This document shows, piece by piece, positions 11,357-22,927 of a DNA stretch of 64,000 nucleotides. A program made the translations under genes and the position numbers. Each line of letters opens with the position of its first letter. Positions within the stretch are counted from its first letter, which is position 1. The notes beneath the pieces are model-generated. The model was not told where the DNA came from and did not search any database. It was given only the letters and a program-made list of their open reading frames with translations. This DNA is from Marinomonas phaeophyticola (GTDB lineage Bacteria > Pseudomonadota > Gammaproteobacteria > Pseudomonadales > Marinomonadaceae): contig NZ_JAPUBN010000018.1 in NCBI RefSeq assembly GCF_026966905.1, positions 1-64,000 of the forward strand, read 5' to 3'.

Positions 11357-12481
11357 TTACACTATCACCAAATCATCACAATGAATCAACTCAGGCTCAC
11401 CTTCATAACCCAAGATAGACCCTATCTCTGAAGATGCATGCCCCATCAACTTTAACGCCTCTGCCACACCGTAGTTAACCAAGCCCCTGGCAACAAGCAG
11501 ACCTCGCTCATCAGTACATCGAACCATATCACCTCGCGAAAAAGCACCTTCCGCATCAAGCACTCCCACAGGCAAAAGACTTTTCCCCCCAGAGCGTAAC
11601 GCCTTAACAGCACCATCATCCAAGACAAGCGACCCTCGACTCTTTAAGTGTCCAGCCAACCACTGTTTACGTGCGGCTAATCGACCATGCTCTGGCTGCA
11701 ACCAAGTTCCCATAGCCTCACCCGCCACTACACGAGAAATCACCTCATTTTCTCGACCAGAAACAATAACGGTATCCGCCCCAGAACGGGCTGCCAATCT
11801 AGCCGCGCGAATCTTAGTCAACATACCACCACTACCAAGCGCACCCGCACCACCACTCGCCATCGCTTCTAAACGATCATCGGAAGCAAATGCACGGGGG
11901 ATCAATTGAGCATCATCATGGTTTCTAGGATTTTTGTCATATAGTCCTAATTGATCAGTCAGAATAATAAGCACATCCGCTTCCACCAAGTTAGCAACTA
12001 ACGCCCCTAAAGTATCGTTGTCTCCAAAACGAATTTCATCCGTCACTACGGTGTCATTTTCATTCACAATAGGAACAACACCAAAAGACAACAAGGTTCT
12101 CAATGTGGAGCGAGCATTAAGGTAACGGCGGCGATTGGACAAATCATCATTGGTCAATAAAATTTGCGCCGTATACAATCCATGATTGACAAAATAAGAC
12201 TCATATAGACCAATCAACTTCATTTGCCCTAACGCTGCCGCGGCCTGCAACTCATTCACCTGCTTAGGACGAGAGGAAAAACCTAAACGAGTCATACCTG
12301 CTGCAATAGAACCCGATGACACCAACACCACCTCCTTCCCTGATTCACGTAAACGAGCAATCTGCTCCACCCATTTCGCTATACTCTCTACATCTAAGCC
12401 CTGTCCATCATTTGTCAGTAAAGCACTCCCTATCTTCACGACAACTCTCTGAGCTTTTGCTATTTTCTCTCGCATTTCCAT
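11357..12481 (-). CDS. proB: Glutamate 5-kinase
   Basis: ProB makes gamma-glutamyl phosphate, the first and feedback-controlled step of proline synthesis. The N-terminal amino acid kinase domain includes [10 protein letters not shown] near residue 14, VSSGSIAAG and VNENDTVV; the C-terminal 100 residues form a PUA domain. The 374-residue length fits the two-domain form. It lies 40 bp after obgE, as in Pseudomonas (rplU-rpmA-obgE-proB). Confidence 0.97.
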   Translation of the reverse strand: MEMREKIAKAQRVVVKIGSALLTNDGQGLDVESIAKWVEQIARLRESGKEVVLVSSGSIAAGMTRLGFSSRPKQVNELQAAAALGQMKLIGLYESYFVNHGLYTAQILLTNDDLSNRRRYLNARSTLRTLLSFGVVPIVNENDTVVTDEIRFGDNDTLGALVANLVEADVLIILTDQLGLYDKNPRNHDDAQLIPRAFASDDRLEAMASGGAGALGSGGMLTKIRAARLAARSGADTVIVSGRENEVISRVVAGEAMGTWLQPEHGRLAARKQWLAGHLKSRGSLVLDDGAVKALRSGGKSLLPVGVLDAEGAFSRGDMVRCTDERGLLVARGLVNYGVAEALKLMGHASSEIGSILGYEGEPELIHCDDLVIV

Positions 12482-12521
12482 GGTGTTGGTTTTCTCACTT
12501 TCTCATTCAGACAAAAAAACA

Positions 12522-13727
<1,206 letters not shown>

Positions 13728-13776
13728 TTAGGTGTATAACAAATGACTAGTATTACCTAGTCTATAGAATTTTTCC

Positions 13777-13803
13777 AAAAAAAAGCCCCGCCGCTGCGGA
13801 GCT
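13777..13803 (-). terminator. Terminator or attenuator between rpmA and obgE
   Basis: In transcript sense AGCTCCGC, loop AGCG, GCGGGGCT (13784-13803, one G-T pair) is followed by a run of seven T (13777-13783). It is placed just after rpmA. Because obgE often shares the rplU-rpmA transcript, partial read-through is likely; that is an inference. Confidence 0.8.
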
Positions 13804-13824
13804 CTTTTCTGAATTCAAAGAGAA

Positions 13825-14082
13825 TTAAGCAGCAACTACAGAAACTGTACGACGCTTAAATTTACCTTTAACTTCAAACTTAACTTGACCTTCAGCAACA
13901 GCGAACAATGTGTGGTCTTTACCACAACGAACGCCTTCACCTGGATGGAACTGTGTACCACGTTGACGAACTAAGATGTTACCTGGGATAACAACTTGAC
14001 CACCAAAACGCTTGACACCTAATCGTTTCGACTCGGAGTCGCGACCGTTACGAGTACTACCACCGGCTTTCTTATGAGCCAT
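13825..14082 (-). CDS. rpmA: 50S ribosomal protein L27
   Basis: L27 reaches into the peptidyl transferase centre with its N-terminal tail. The 85-residue protein starts [20 protein letters not shown], the conserved tail with no cleavable extension of the Firmicutes type. It lies 33 bp downstream of rplU in the usual rplU-rpmA pair. Confidence 0.98.
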   Translation of the reverse strand: MAHKKAGGSTRNGRDSESKRLGVKRFGGQVVIPGNILVRQRGTQFHPGEGVRCGKDHTLFAVAEGQVKFEVKGKFKRRTVSVVAA

Positions 14083-14115
14083 AATTTACACCCCTTAATA
14101 TTGAATCAATTACGC

Positions 14116-14424
14116 TTATTTGATAGCAGTAATTTTAACTTCTGTGAACCATTGACGGTGACCCATACGCTTCATCGAATGCTTACGACGACGGAACTTA
14201 AGGATCTTAACTTTATCGCCACGGCCATGAGAAACAACTTCTGCTGTTACTAATGCACCATCAACAACTGGAGCGCCAACTTTTACGTCGTCGCCATTGC
14301 TAACTAGCAATACATCGTTGAAATCAACAGCGTTACCTGCTTCAACATTCAATTTTTCAATTTTAAGGACTTGGCCTTCTTGAACGCGGTATTGTTTACC
14401 ACCAGTTTTAATAACTGCAAACAT
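14116..14424 (-). CDS. rplU: 50S ribosomal protein L21
   Basis: L21 binds 23S rRNA near L20. The 102-residue protein starts [18 protein letters not shown] and ends with the [15 protein letters not shown] segment conserved in the family. It is the first gene of rplU-rpmA-obgE-proB-dgkA, with a good promoter at 14569-14597. Confidence 0.98.
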   Translation of the reverse strand: MFAVIKTGGKQYRVQEGQVLKIEKLNVEAGNAVDFNDVLLVSNGDDVKVGAPVVDGALVTAEVVSHGRGDKVKILKFRRRKHSMKRMGHRQWFTEVKITAIK

Positions 14425-14568
14425 GTATTCTCTCCAATAAGATTTATCCGGCTACTAGGATAATTTGACCTACTTCTAGTGGCCCAACACCAGTTAAATG
14501 GTATTCCATATAACCAATGTCAGATTACCATATGATAGGGAGCAAAATGTGGATAAATCGGACGCAGG

Positions 14569-14597
14569 ATTGTACAAAATCGAACCATGTTTGACAA
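14569..14597 (-). promoter_or_regulatory. Promoter of rplU-rpmA
   Basis: On the reverse strand TTGTCA (14592-14597) and TACAAT (14569-14574) are separated by exactly 17 bp. The leader would be about 140 nt. The -35 shares bases with a TTGACA on the plus strand at 14591-14596. Confidence 0.75.
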
Positions 14598-14712
14598 GTA
14601 AAAAGCTGAATGATGTAGGATTTTTCATCTATGGGTTGACCAAAAGCCTTCACTTACCTAGCATGAGTCAACCTACGGGTCAGCTTGAGACTATTTTAAT
14701 TTCGGAAATTGC

Positions 14713-15705
14713 ATGCAATCCAACCCTATTCATAATGTTGTGGCTAATGAATTTGCCAACGTAAACTCACATATAATGTCGCAATTAAAAAGTGACATTC
14801 CCCTTATCGAGCAAATCGGCTATTACATTATCAGTAATGGCGGAAAGCGCTTAAGGCCGCTTATGGTGCTGTTATCAGCAAGAGCATGCGGCTATAAAGA
14901 AGAATCCGAGGAGTTAATAGAAGAGAGCAATATGGTTCGCCTTGCGACCATTATTGAGTTCATTCACACGGCTACCCTGTTACACGATGATGTGGTTGAC
15001 GAGTCTGACATGAGGCGCGGCAAAAAAACTGCAAATGAGGAGTGGGGCAATGCACCGAGCGTTTTAGTAGGAGATTTCCTATACTCTCGTGCGTTTCAAA
15101 TTATGGTTGAAGTAGGCAGTATGCGCTGTATGCAGATTTTGTCAGAGACCACCAACATAATATCTGAAGGCGAAGTGCAGCAGCTAATAAACTGTGGTGA
15201 TCCAGATACAACGGAAGAAAGTTACTTAAAAGTCATTCAGTACAAAACGGCCAAGCTTTTTGAAGGCGCCGCTCTTTGTGGATCGGTCATAGCTAAGGCC
15301 AGTGAGCAGCAAAATCAAGCAATGGCAAAATACGGAATGCATGTCGGCACAGCCTTTCAGCTCATTGATGATGTGATGGATTATACCAGTACAGCAGAAG
15401 AAATGGGGAAAAGTGTGGGGGACGACCTTGCTGAAGGCAAACCAACATTGCCATTAATTTATACTATGAAATACGGTTCTGATGAAGCCAAACAACGTGT
15501 AAGAGAAGCTATCATAAATGGTGGCTTGGACAACATAGAGCAAATAATGCACGATGTTTCTGAATGTGGGGCCATCAACTACACCCAAGAGAAAGCGGAA
15601 GAACAAGCCAAACTGGCCTGTAGCGCTATCTCAAGTTTACCAAACAGTAGCTATAAAGAGGCTCTGATTGCACTGGCTAACGCATCGGTAAAACGCAAAT
15701 CCTGA
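14713..15705 (+). CDS. ispB: Octaprenyl-diphosphate synthase family polyprenyl synthase
   Basis: Trans-prenyltransferase making the isoprenoid side chain of ubiquinone. The first aspartate-rich motif is LLHDDVVDESDMRRG with Asp92, Asp93 and Asp96; the second is LIDDVMDYT near residue 218. GGKRLRPL near residue 45 binds diphosphate. The 330 residues align from the start with E. coli IspB. Product length (C40 or C45) cannot be read from the sequence. It is divergent from rplU, the usual arrangement. The start has only a weak CGGAAA ahead of it. Confidence 0.95.
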   Translation: MQSNPIHNVVANEFANVNSHIMSQLKSDIPLIEQIGYYIISNGGKRLRPLMVLLSARACGYKEESEELIEESNMVRLATIIEFIHTATLLHDDVVDESDMRRGKKTANEEWGNAPSVLVGDFLYSRAFQIMVEVGSMRCMQILSETTNIISEGEVQQLINCGDPDTTEESYLKVIQYKTAKLFEGAALCGSVIAKASEQQNQAMAKYGMHVGTAFQLIDDVMDYTSTAEEMGKSVGDDLAEGKPTLPLIYTMKYGSDEAKQRVREAIINGGLDNIEQIMHDVSECGAINYTQEKAEEQAKLACSAISSLPNSSYKEALIALANASVKRKS

Positions 15706-16028
15706 CATGGATGGAATACAAATAGGAATGAATTATCAGCATTTCATCCATTGATTAGCCAACGACACAACCTACATAAGCTCAGAGAATGCTATAAGCA
15801 AAAGTAATATGACAACCTAGAGACATCATGAAGACAGGCAAAAATTCACACAAGGAGCCATTTTTCTTGGTTTTTTTGGGGCTTTTTATGTGCTAAGTTG
15901 GTTTTTTTCCATACAAACATTCATATTAGTAGCTTGAAGCGATATAATCTGGCAAATTTTAAAAACGTAAATTGGACCATAGCGGTGCAAATAAATAAGC
16001 GCCATTAAGCTAGGGGAATAGGATTACA
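15706..16028 (+). other. Intergenic region between ispB and fabA
   Basis: This 323-base region is AT-rich, with T runs near 15860-15910. It holds the fabA promoter at 15920-15948 and an 80-nt leader. I see no gene, no clear ispB terminator, and no convincing FadR or FabR palindrome. Confidence 0.6.
15920..15948 (+). promoter_or_regulatory. Probable fabA promoter
   Basis: TTCATA (15920-15925) and a consensus TATAAT (15943-15948) are 17 bp apart. The transcript would begin near 15955, about 75 nt before the fabA start. Confidence 0.65.
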
Positions 16029-16544
16029 ATGACTACAGCTTCATCGTTTGAAAAAGACGAATTATTAAAGTGCGGTTACGGAGAAATGTTTGGCGAAGGT
16101 AATGCAAGATTACCAGTTGGCAACATGCTTATGATGGATCGCATTACCAAAATTACTGCTGAAGGCGGTGAACATGGAAAAGGAGAAATTATCGCAGAAC
16201 TTGATATCACTCCAGATCTTTGGTTCTTTGATTGTCATTTTCCAAGCGACCCCGTTATGCCTGGCTGCCTAGGCCTAGATGCAATGTGGCAATTAGTTGG
16301 CTTTTTCCTTGGCTGGAAAGGCAACAAAGGTAGAGGTCGTGCTTTAGGGTGCGGAGAAGTGAAATTTACAGGTCAAATTCTTCCAACCGCAAAAAAAGTA
16401 ACTTTTAATATTCAGCTAAAACGCGTCATTGAACGCAAATTGGTTATGGGTATTGCTGACGGAACGGTTGCTGTTGATGGTCGTGTGATTTATACCGCGA
16501 CTGACTTACGTGTAGGTTTATTTACCTCAACTGAAAACTTCTAA
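16029..16544 (+). CDS. fabA: 3-hydroxydecanoyl-ACP dehydratase/isomerase
   Basis: FabA dehydrates 3-hydroxydecanoyl-ACP and isomerises the trans-2 product to cis-3, the branch point to unsaturated fatty acids. The 171-residue hot-dog protein has catalytic His70 (in [13 protein letters not shown]) and Asp84 (in GLDAMWQ) at exactly the E. coli positions. It is 28 bp upstream of fabB and the two form the classic anaerobic unsaturated fatty acid operon. Confidence 0.98.
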   Translation: MTTASSFEKDELLKCGYGEMFGEGNARLPVGNMLMMDRITKITAEGGEHGKGEIIAELDITPDLWFFDCHFPSDPVMPGCLGLDAMWQLVGFFLGWKGNKGRGRALGCGEVKFTGQILPTAKKVTFNIQLKRVIERKLVMGIADGTVAVDGRVIYTATDLRVGLFTSTENF

Positions 16545-16572
16545 AAAGATTAAGAATAGAGAGGCACTTTCT

Positions 16573-17790
16573 ATGCGTCGCGTAGTTGTAACTGGTCTTG
16601 GTATTGTGAGCTGTCTTGGTAACGACAAGAGCAGCGTCCTAAATTCACTATTGGAAGGCAAATCTGGTATTCGCTTTGCTGATGACTATAAAGAAATGGG
16701 CTTTCGCAGCCATGTTTGTGGTCGTATCGATTTAGAGTCTGACGACTTAATTGATCGTAAAACACGTCGTTTCATGGGGCCTGCAGCAACTTATGCTTAT
16801 GTTTCTATGCAACAAGCCATTACGGATTCAGGCCTTACTGAAGAACAAGTTTCAAATATCCGAACAGGCTTAATTGCTGGCTCTGGTGGCGCTTCAGCAC
16901 AAAATTTAGTTGACTCAGCAGATACATTACGAGCAAAGGGTGTTAAGCGTGTTGGTCCATACCGTGTGACCCAAACCATGGGGAGTACGGTATCAGCGTG
17001 TTTAGCCACACCATTTAAAATAAAAGGTGTGAACTATTCCATTACATCAGCTTGTTCTACCAGTGCTCACTGTATCGGTAACGCAATGGAACTCATTCAG
17101 CTAGGTAAACAAGACGTTGTTTTTGCTGGCGGCGGCGAAGAAGAAAGCTGGACTCAAACCTGTATGTTTGATGCTATGGGTGCGCTATCTTCTAAGTATA
17201 ACGACACACCAGAAAAAGCCTCTCGTGCATACGATGCAAACCGAGATGGTTTCGTTATCGCTGGAGGCGGCGGCATGCTAGTGATTGAAGAATTAGAACA
17301 TGCGAAAGCTCGTGGCGCCAAAATTTACGCGGAGCTTGTTGGATATGGCGCAACTTCTGATGGCTACGATATGGTAGCACCATCAGGAGAAGGTGCTGTT
17401 CGCTGCATGAAAATGGCCATGAGTACTGTAGATGGTAAGATTGATTACATCAACACTCATGGAACCAGTACACCTGCAGGTGATATGAAAGAACTACAAG
17501 CTGTTAACGAGACTTTTGGTTCTGATATCCCTTTAATCAGCTCCACTAAGTCTTTATCAGGGCACTCTCTGGGTGCAGCAGGTGTTCATGAAGCTATCTA
17601 TTGCTTGCTAATGATGGAAAACAACTTTATTGCAGCATCAGCAAACGTCGACGATCTTGATCCAGCTGCAGGAGACATACCAGTCGTTGTTACTCGAAAA
17701 GACAATGCTGATTTACAGCACATCATGTCAAACAGCTTCGGCTTTGGAGGCACTAACGCCAGCTTGATATTCAAAAAATACCAAGCCTAA
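16573..17790 (+). CDS. fabB: 3-oxoacyl-ACP synthase I
   Basis: FabB condenses acyl-ACP with malonyl-ACP and elongates the cis-3-decenoyl-ACP made by FabA. The thiolase-fold protein has the catalytic triad Cys161 (in SACSTSAHC), His296 (in [11 protein letters not shown]) and His331 (in GHSLGAAG), two positions earlier than in E. coli. The length, 405, is normal. It is the second gene of fabA-fabB and is followed by a strong bidirectional terminator. Confidence 0.98.
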   Translation: MRRVVVTGLGIVSCLGNDKSSVLNSLLEGKSGIRFADDYKEMGFRSHVCGRIDLESDDLIDRKTRRFMGPAATYAYVSMQQAITDSGLTEEQVSNIRTGLIAGSGGASAQNLVDSADTLRAKGVKRVGPYRVTQTMGSTVSACLATPFKIKGVNYSITSACSTSAHCIGNAMELIQLGKQDVVFAGGGEEESWTQTCMFDAMGALSSKYNDTPEKASRAYDANRDGFVIAGGGGMLVIEELEHAKARGAKIYAELVGYGATSDGYDMVAPSGEGAVRCMKMAMSTVDGKIDYINTHGTSTPAGDMKELQAVNETFGSDIPLISSTKSLSGHSLGAAGVHEAIYCLLMMENNFIAASANVDDLDPAAGDIPVVVTRKDNADLQHIMSNSFGFGGTNASLIFKKYQA

Positions 17791-17802
17791 CCTAAGCACT
17801 TA

Positions 17803-17851
17803 TTAAGACATAAAAAAACCCAACTCAATGTTGGGTTTTTTTATGTCTTAA
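17803..17851. terminator. Bidirectional terminator between fabB and the acyltransferase gene
   Basis: A perfect 22-bp inverted repeat with a five-base loop (TCAAT at 17825-17829). The core stem AAACCCAAC/GTTGGGTTT is flanked by a run of A on the left and of T on the right, and the symmetry extends to TTAAGACA/TGTCTTAA. It lies 12 bases after fabB and 39 bases after the facing gene, so it can stop both transcripts. Confidence 0.92.
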
Positions 17852-17890
17852 ATTTACAGCACTAACATCCGCCATATCAAGAACTGACAT

Positions 17891-18631
17891 CTACCTTCCC
17901 ACAGGAAGTTTGGCCATTTCTTCTCTCATCCAATTTTGCATCTCTTCATGCAGCTCACCCGTTTTTTTACCTTCAGAAGAAATTTCAGGACCAATAACAA
18001 CATCAATGACACCTGAATATTTACGCCATGACTTACTTGTCCAAAGATAACCGGCATTATGAACCATAGGTAAGATAGGCGCATTTGCAGAGGTCGCAAG
18101 CATGGCAGCCCCTTTATTAAACTCCTTTCTTTCACCTACTTTAACTCGCGTTCCCTCAGGAAAGATCAAAACAGATCGTCCATCTTCAATGCGTTCTTTC
18201 CCTTGTCTCAAAATTTGCTTTAAAGCATTACTTTTTTGACTCCGATCAATGGCAATTGGTTGCACCATACGCAAACCCCAACCAAAAAAAGGTACAGAAA
18301 GTAACTCTTTCTTTAGTACGGTTGATAACGGGGTCACTAACACCTGCAAAAAATACGTTTCCCATTCACATTGATGATTGGCCACTAAAATCACAGGCTT
18401 GCCTTTCACCAAATGCTCTCGCCCTTTTACTCTAACTGTCACTCCACAGAAGATCTTAAATAACGCCAACAAAATAGCGTTATGTACATTCAGCACTAGC
18501 TGTCTATTTTTAGGCTTAAACAATAGGGCAATTGGTGGAGATATAACCCCAGACACTATCGTTAACACCACATAACAAATACCAAATAGAATAGAGCCAA
18601 CAAACCCTCTTAAAGACCGAAGTCCACTCAT
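17891..18631 (-). CDS. 1-acyl-sn-glycerol-3-phosphate acyltransferase family protein
   Basis: PlsC-type acyltransferase, probably adding the second acyl chain to lysophosphatidic acid at the inner membrane. The 246-residue protein has an N-terminal hydrophobic segment, the substrate motif FPEGTR near residue 155 and a catalytic block NHQCEWET near residue 85. That block is HX4E rather than the common HX4D; I recall HQSxWET in related proteobacterial PlsC homologues, so activity is likely. It is 20 bp downstream of another acyltransferase gene and convergent with fabB. Confidence 0.88.
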   Translation of the reverse strand: MSGLRSLRGFVGSILFGICYVVLTIVSGVISPPIALLFKPKNRQLVLNVHNAILLALFKIFCGVTVRVKGREHLVKGKPVILVANHQCEWETYFLQVLVTPLSTVLKKELLSVPFFGWGLRMVQPIAIDRSQKSNALKQILRQGKERIEDGRSVLIFPEGTRVKVGERKEFNKGAAMLATSANAPILPMVHNAGYLWTSKSWRKYSGVIDVVIGPEISSEGKKTGELHEEMQNWMREEMAKLPVGR

Positions 18632-18651
18632 CTAACTCTCTCCTTTTATTT

Positions 18652-19761
18652 TCACTCTTTATTTATACTTTGGCTTAATTGCTGAATTAAAGGATTGGCA
18701 TACATTTTCAACACAGTCTCACGTAAAGGTTCAGGACATAAGGCCATATAGGCATCAAATTCAGGGTCAACCTCCCCTGCGCCTTCCAACATCGACATGG
18801 CCGATTTATTCGTAGAATGAATCGCATAATTACCAATAATCTGACGATCAATCTCAGTAACTAGTTCATCCGGTGTATCATAACCATTTGTCAACACATC
18901 TCCGAAGGTAACAATTACTTTTCCTTTCTGACCTACAATACCATTCTTAATACTATCAATGTCTTCAAACTCGGCTTTTTCATACTCACCTGTTGTCGAC
19001 TTTTCCACTAATTCCGCGGCTTTATCTAAAGCACAAGGGTCATATTCATAGGAGATTGAAACCGGAACAATATTCAAATCTTTCATGGCATCAGGAAAAG
19101 AAGCCATTTTCTTTTTGCTCATATAAAACATTTTTACAATGGCAGGATCGGTTTTATCTAAGCCATCTTTAGCTCGACCTTCTTTCTGAGCAATCCAAAT
19201 ATTACAACGTTCCTCTGTGATGGAATGGTTTATGTAATTAGAGAGCTGACCAAACGCCGCCATCATCTCCCTCACACCGGCAACAGAACGCTTAACAATA
19301 AAGCTTTTATTCAATCTCATTAAGTCTGAAACAAAAGGTCGACGTAATAAATTATCACCAATCGCAACACGCACCGTGTCAAAATCTGATAAATAGAGGC
19401 CATAATTAATAAATGCTGGATCCATAGCTATATCACGGTGATTTGATATAAACAGATACCCTTTACCCTTTTCTAATTTATCTACCCCACGATACTCAAC
19501 ACTGGTTGTTGTCGTTTTAATCATACGTTCCATATAACCAGCGATACGTCTCTGGAAATCGTACACATCACTAATATTGGATAGTTGTCTCCTGAGTTGC
19601 CACTTCACAGCCATTACTAACGGCTTATGCATAAATTGAGGCCACGAAGGAAAACGAAAACTAATGATTGTATTAATAAAATCAGGGGTGTTTATTAAAC
19701 GCTCTAATACCTCTACAACTTCGTTATCATTGTAAGGGCGTATATCATGAAACTGATCCAT
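18652..19761 (-). CDS. Acyltransferase family protein (PlsC-like domain)
   Basis: A 369-residue protein with one recognisable glycerolipid acyltransferase domain. The catalytic region reads FISNHRDIAMDPAF near residue 105 and a substrate-binding segment reads IAQKEGRAKDG near residue 190. No clear membrane segment is seen. The exact acceptor is unknown; it is longer than PlsC and lacks the PlsB N-terminal region. It is first of a pair with the PlsC-type gene 20 bp downstream, so both probably serve phospholipid synthesis or remodelling. Confidence 0.75.
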   Translation of the reverse strand: MDQFHDIRPYNDNEVVEVLERLINTPDFINTIISFRFPSWPQFMHKPLVMAVKWQLRRQLSNISDVYDFQRRIAGYMERMIKTTTTSVEYRGVDKLEKGKGYLFISNHRDIAMDPAFINYGLYLSDFDTVRVAIGDNLLRRPFVSDLMRLNKSFIVKRSVAGVREMMAAFGQLSNYINHSITEERCNIWIAQKEGRAKDGLDKTDPAIVKMFYMSKKKMASFPDAMKDLNIVPVSISYEYDPCALDKAAELVEKSTTGEYEKAEFEDIDSIKNGIVGQKGKVIVTFGDVLTNGYDTPDELVTEIDRQIIGNYAIHSTNKSAMSMLEGAGEVDPEFDAYMALCPEPLRETVLKMYANPLIQQLSQSINKE

Positions 19762-19824
19762 TCAATTTTCCGCTATTTATCAAAAGCCTCACTACAATTA
19801 AAATAGCAAGGCTTTGTATTATTT

Positions 19825-22746
19825 TTATAATGTCGTGATATCAAAACCTAACGTAGCTAGCGTCTCTTTCTGACTCGAAGAACTAATAACTGCAACACTT
19901 TCATTTGCAGATGTTAAATAGCGTTTCGCAACACTTTGTAACTGTTCAATTGTGACCGCTAAAATCTGTGCCCTGAATTGCTCTCGCTGTTCTTTAGTTC
20001 TACCATGAAGCTGAATAAAGAAATCACCTTGCGCTTCACCAGCAGGAGAGCCTGGTTTATCCATAGACCCAATTACACCTAAAATGGCCTCTTCAAGTGC
20101 TTCCTCTGTATGTTCAAATGTCGCTAGCCATTCCAACGATGCATCAAAATCATTCAATGTTTCGGCAAGTCGAGGATCACGATATGAATAAAAGCGGAAT
20201 GCACCAATGCTTGAGTCAAATGTTGCACCACCGCCATATGCTCCACCTTGTTCACGAATAGCTCTATGTAAGAAGCCATTTCGCAAAAAGCCACCTAATA
20301 CGGTTAACGGTGCAACATCCGGGTGCATTCCCATCACAGTTCGATAAGATTTGGCACAGAAACTCACTTGTGTAGACGTTAACCAAGCCTGTTTCACTGT
20401 TTTATCAACGGCATCTAAGACAAACTTATTCTCAATGGACCCTTTCTCAAGGCAAGACCAAACTTTATCAACCTGCTCCAGCAGTGTTGCTTGCTGCTGC
20501 TCTTCTCCAACAATCAGTAGTTGTTTGTTCGCTTTTAACAGTTTGTCATGTATACGAGCAAACACAGTCATTAAATCAATGGCTTTTTGTTCATCAGATT
20601 TTAACACATCATCCAAGGCCTTCAGTGACTGGATGCCAGTCATGCCACCCCAAGCCTCTTGCTGATTTGATAAGCCGCATATTCCACTTGATGCAACCGC
20701 CATCGCCAAGACATGCCCTTGACCAGTAATAGATTGCTCTCTACGAGATCGACGCTGAGACACTAATTCTTTTAATCTCTCAACCTCATCAAAACGAGGC
20801 TGGCAAATACTGTCGCACATTAATTCGCTCATGCCCGCAAAGTTTGATACCAATGCCTTTGAAGATATAACAAAGTACGCGCCTAGTTTTTGACGATCAT
20901 CAGCTGTCGCTCTTAAGGAAGTGGATGCACCAATGCCACCACAAACTTGAGCCTGACGCTCTTGCATCGCCAAATAATCAAAATCACCGGCCCCCAATTC
21001 TGTTAGCGCATAAGAAAATAAAGGTAAGTACTCCGTTTCTTCTTTATCAAGCTCTGGTAAATCAATAACCAATTGTTGATATACCAAGCCATTCGTGCCC
21101 TGTGGATAAAAGGTTACTGGCAATGTCTGTTCTAACTGTTCACGAATATAAGTAGGCAATTCAGCAGGTACATCTTCTAACCCAACTTTAGGCAAGATAC
21201 TCATGTCATCAACCTGTGATTGTCGCACTTTCAACGCCTCACTGCGCTCAATGATTTGCTGTGTTTCTACACCTGATAAGCGGGCTTTAACTTCTGCCAA
21301 GCGATCTTTTTCTGCCTGATTACGGCGACCTTCGAGTTCCGTATCAGGTCGTAGCGTCACGGTAACACGATGAGCATTGTCCAAAATCAAGCTTTGAATA
21401 AGGTTAGGAATATATTTAGGATCTTGTATACGCTCACGTAAATCAGCAATAACCGGATCTAGATCCAGTTGCGCAATGACATCACCAGAATGCATCGCGG
21501 TTGATAAACCACCTAAAATTAATTGCAAACCAAATGGGTAGCTGTCACCACCGATCTCTCTCTGACTTAATTCAAGTTGATGTAGCATTGCCTCAACCAT
21601 ATCTTGAGGCACACCTTCCTCAACAACTTGCGTCAAGGTGTCGATAATTAAGGCTTCCACTTTCTCCGCATCGGTACGGGCAACCCCTTCAAGGCCGCAC
21701 ATAAAGCTCATTTCTTTATTGCTATCCTCTAACCCGCACATTGGAGAAGGTGCATTACCTAGTTTTGAGCCTTCCAATACTCGACGTAATGGGGATGCAC
21801 TATTATCAAGCAATACGTTGGATAACAATTCAGCTTCAAATTGTTGCGATAAATCCGTACTCTCCCCAAGTAACCAAGCAACCACAACATGACAAGCATC
21901 TTCTTTTGCCTCATCAGCCGCGTAAGCTTCCTCTACTCTAACAGGTGAAAAATAACGTTTCGCATTTGGTACAATAATTTTTTTATCTAAACGCTCAAAG
22001 CGGCTGAGTACTTTTTCTTCAAATTCTGTCTGCAACTCGATGGCAGATAAATCACCAAACGTCATAAAAACAGCATTCGAAGGATGATAATGCGTTCGAT
22101 AAAACGCCATCAAGTCATCGTAGGACAAATCAGGGATGTCCGTTGGCTCACCACCGGAATTAAAATGGTAGGTGTTATTTGGACATAAATATTTAGTAAT
22201 GGTTTGCCATAAGACTGAATTGGTAGAACTCATCGCGCCTTTCATTTCATTAAAGACCACGCCTTTAAAGGTCAAATCAGATTCAGGATTTGTCGGTTCT
22301 GCGAATTCAAGACGATGTCCTTCTTGTGAGAAATCCAAAGGATCAAGACGAGAAAAGAAAACAGCATCTAAATACACGTCTAACAGGTTACGAAAGTCCT
22401 TTTTATTTTTACTTGCAAAGGGGTAGGCCGTCCAATCCGATGACGTAAATGCGTTCATAAAGGTATTCAGAGAGCGTCGAATCATCATGAAGAAAGGGTC
22501 TCGCACAGGAAAGCGCTCAGAACCACACAAAACCGTGTGCTCCAGAATATGTGCAACACCACAGGAATCAGTAGGAACCGTCTTTAATCCAACAAGAAAT
22601 ACATTTTCATCATTCTCAGAGGCTATATGTATATGTTTCGCCCCAGTGACTTTATGTTCGTATTCAAAAACTTCAACATTTAGTGCTTCAATAAATTCAC
22701 TTCGCACAAAAGAAAATGCCGAATGGTGTTCGGTATTATTTGTCAT
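19825..22746 (-). CDS. M16C family zinc metalloprotease (presequence protease-like)
   Basis: A 973-residue insulinase-family peptidase. The inverted zinc motif HxxEH is His66-Ile-Leu-Glu69-His70 (AHILEHTVLCG), and the downstream glutamate motif is in FKGVVFNEMKG near residue 175. Length, the central M16C-associated region and the inactive C-terminal half match PreP-type single-chain proteases that degrade short peptides in an enclosed chamber. No signal peptide is apparent, so a cytoplasmic peptide-clearing role is likely. It stands 63 bp upstream of the acyltransferase pair. Confidence 0.92.
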   Translation of the reverse strand: MTNNTEHHSAFSFVRSEFIEALNVEVFEYEHKVTGAKHIHIASENDENVFLVGLKTVPTDSCGVAHILEHTVLCGSERFPVRDPFFMMIRRSLNTFMNAFTSSDWTAYPFASKNKKDFRNLLDVYLDAVFFSRLDPLDFSQEGHRLEFAEPTNPESDLTFKGVVFNEMKGAMSSTNSVLWQTITKYLCPNNTYHFNSGGEPTDIPDLSYDDLMAFYRTHYHPSNAVFMTFGDLSAIELQTEFEEKVLSRFERLDKKIIVPNAKRYFSPVRVEEAYAADEAKEDACHVVVAWLLGESTDLSQQFEAELLSNVLLDNSASPLRRVLEGSKLGNAPSPMCGLEDSNKEMSFMCGLEGVARTDAEKVEALIIDTLTQVVEEGVPQDMVEAMLHQLELSQREIGGDSYPFGLQLILGGLSTAMHSGDVIAQLDLDPVIADLRERIQDPKYIPNLIQSLILDNAHRVTVTLRPDTELEGRRNQAEKDRLAEVKARLSGVETQQIIERSEALKVRQSQVDDMSILPKVGLEDVPAELPTYIREQLEQTLPVTFYPQGTNGLVYQQLVIDLPELDKEETEYLPLFSYALTELGAGDFDYLAMQERQAQVCGGIGASTSLRATADDRQKLGAYFVISSKALVSNFAGMSELMCDSICQPRFDEVERLKELVSQRRSRREQSITGQGHVLAMAVASSGICGLSNQQEAWGGMTGIQSLKALDDVLKSDEQKAIDLMTVFARIHDKLLKANKQLLIVGEEQQQATLLEQVDKVWSCLEKGSIENKFVLDAVDKTVKQAWLTSTQVSFCAKSYRTVMGMHPDVAPLTVLGGFLRNGFLHRAIREQGGAYGGGATFDSSIGAFRFYSYRDPRLAETLNDFDASLEWLATFEHTEEALEEAILGVIGSMDKPGSPAGEAQGDFFIQLHGRTKEQREQFRAQILAVTIEQLQSVAKRYLTSANESVAVISSSSQKETLATLGFDITTL

Positions 22747-22927
22747 TCTTTACCTCTATAAATATGGTGTAGTCCGAGTTAGCTAGATCAGACTATGCCT
22801 TGCTTTGGCAATAATGTTATGTCTCGATATATAGAAGACAAAGTTAATGAATTATAGCAAACGACGCAGTTTTACTGCACGAACAATGACCACATATACC
22901 AAGAAACACCGGCTTATTACATCATTA

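Noticed and set aside
14498-14764. Plus-strand open frame of 88 codons before ispB
   Set aside because: It spans the divergent promoter region and overlaps the start of ispB in another frame; no recognisable protein.
15706-16028. FadR or FabR operator before fabA
   Set aside because: No palindrome close to the known consensus was seen; only the promoter is supported.
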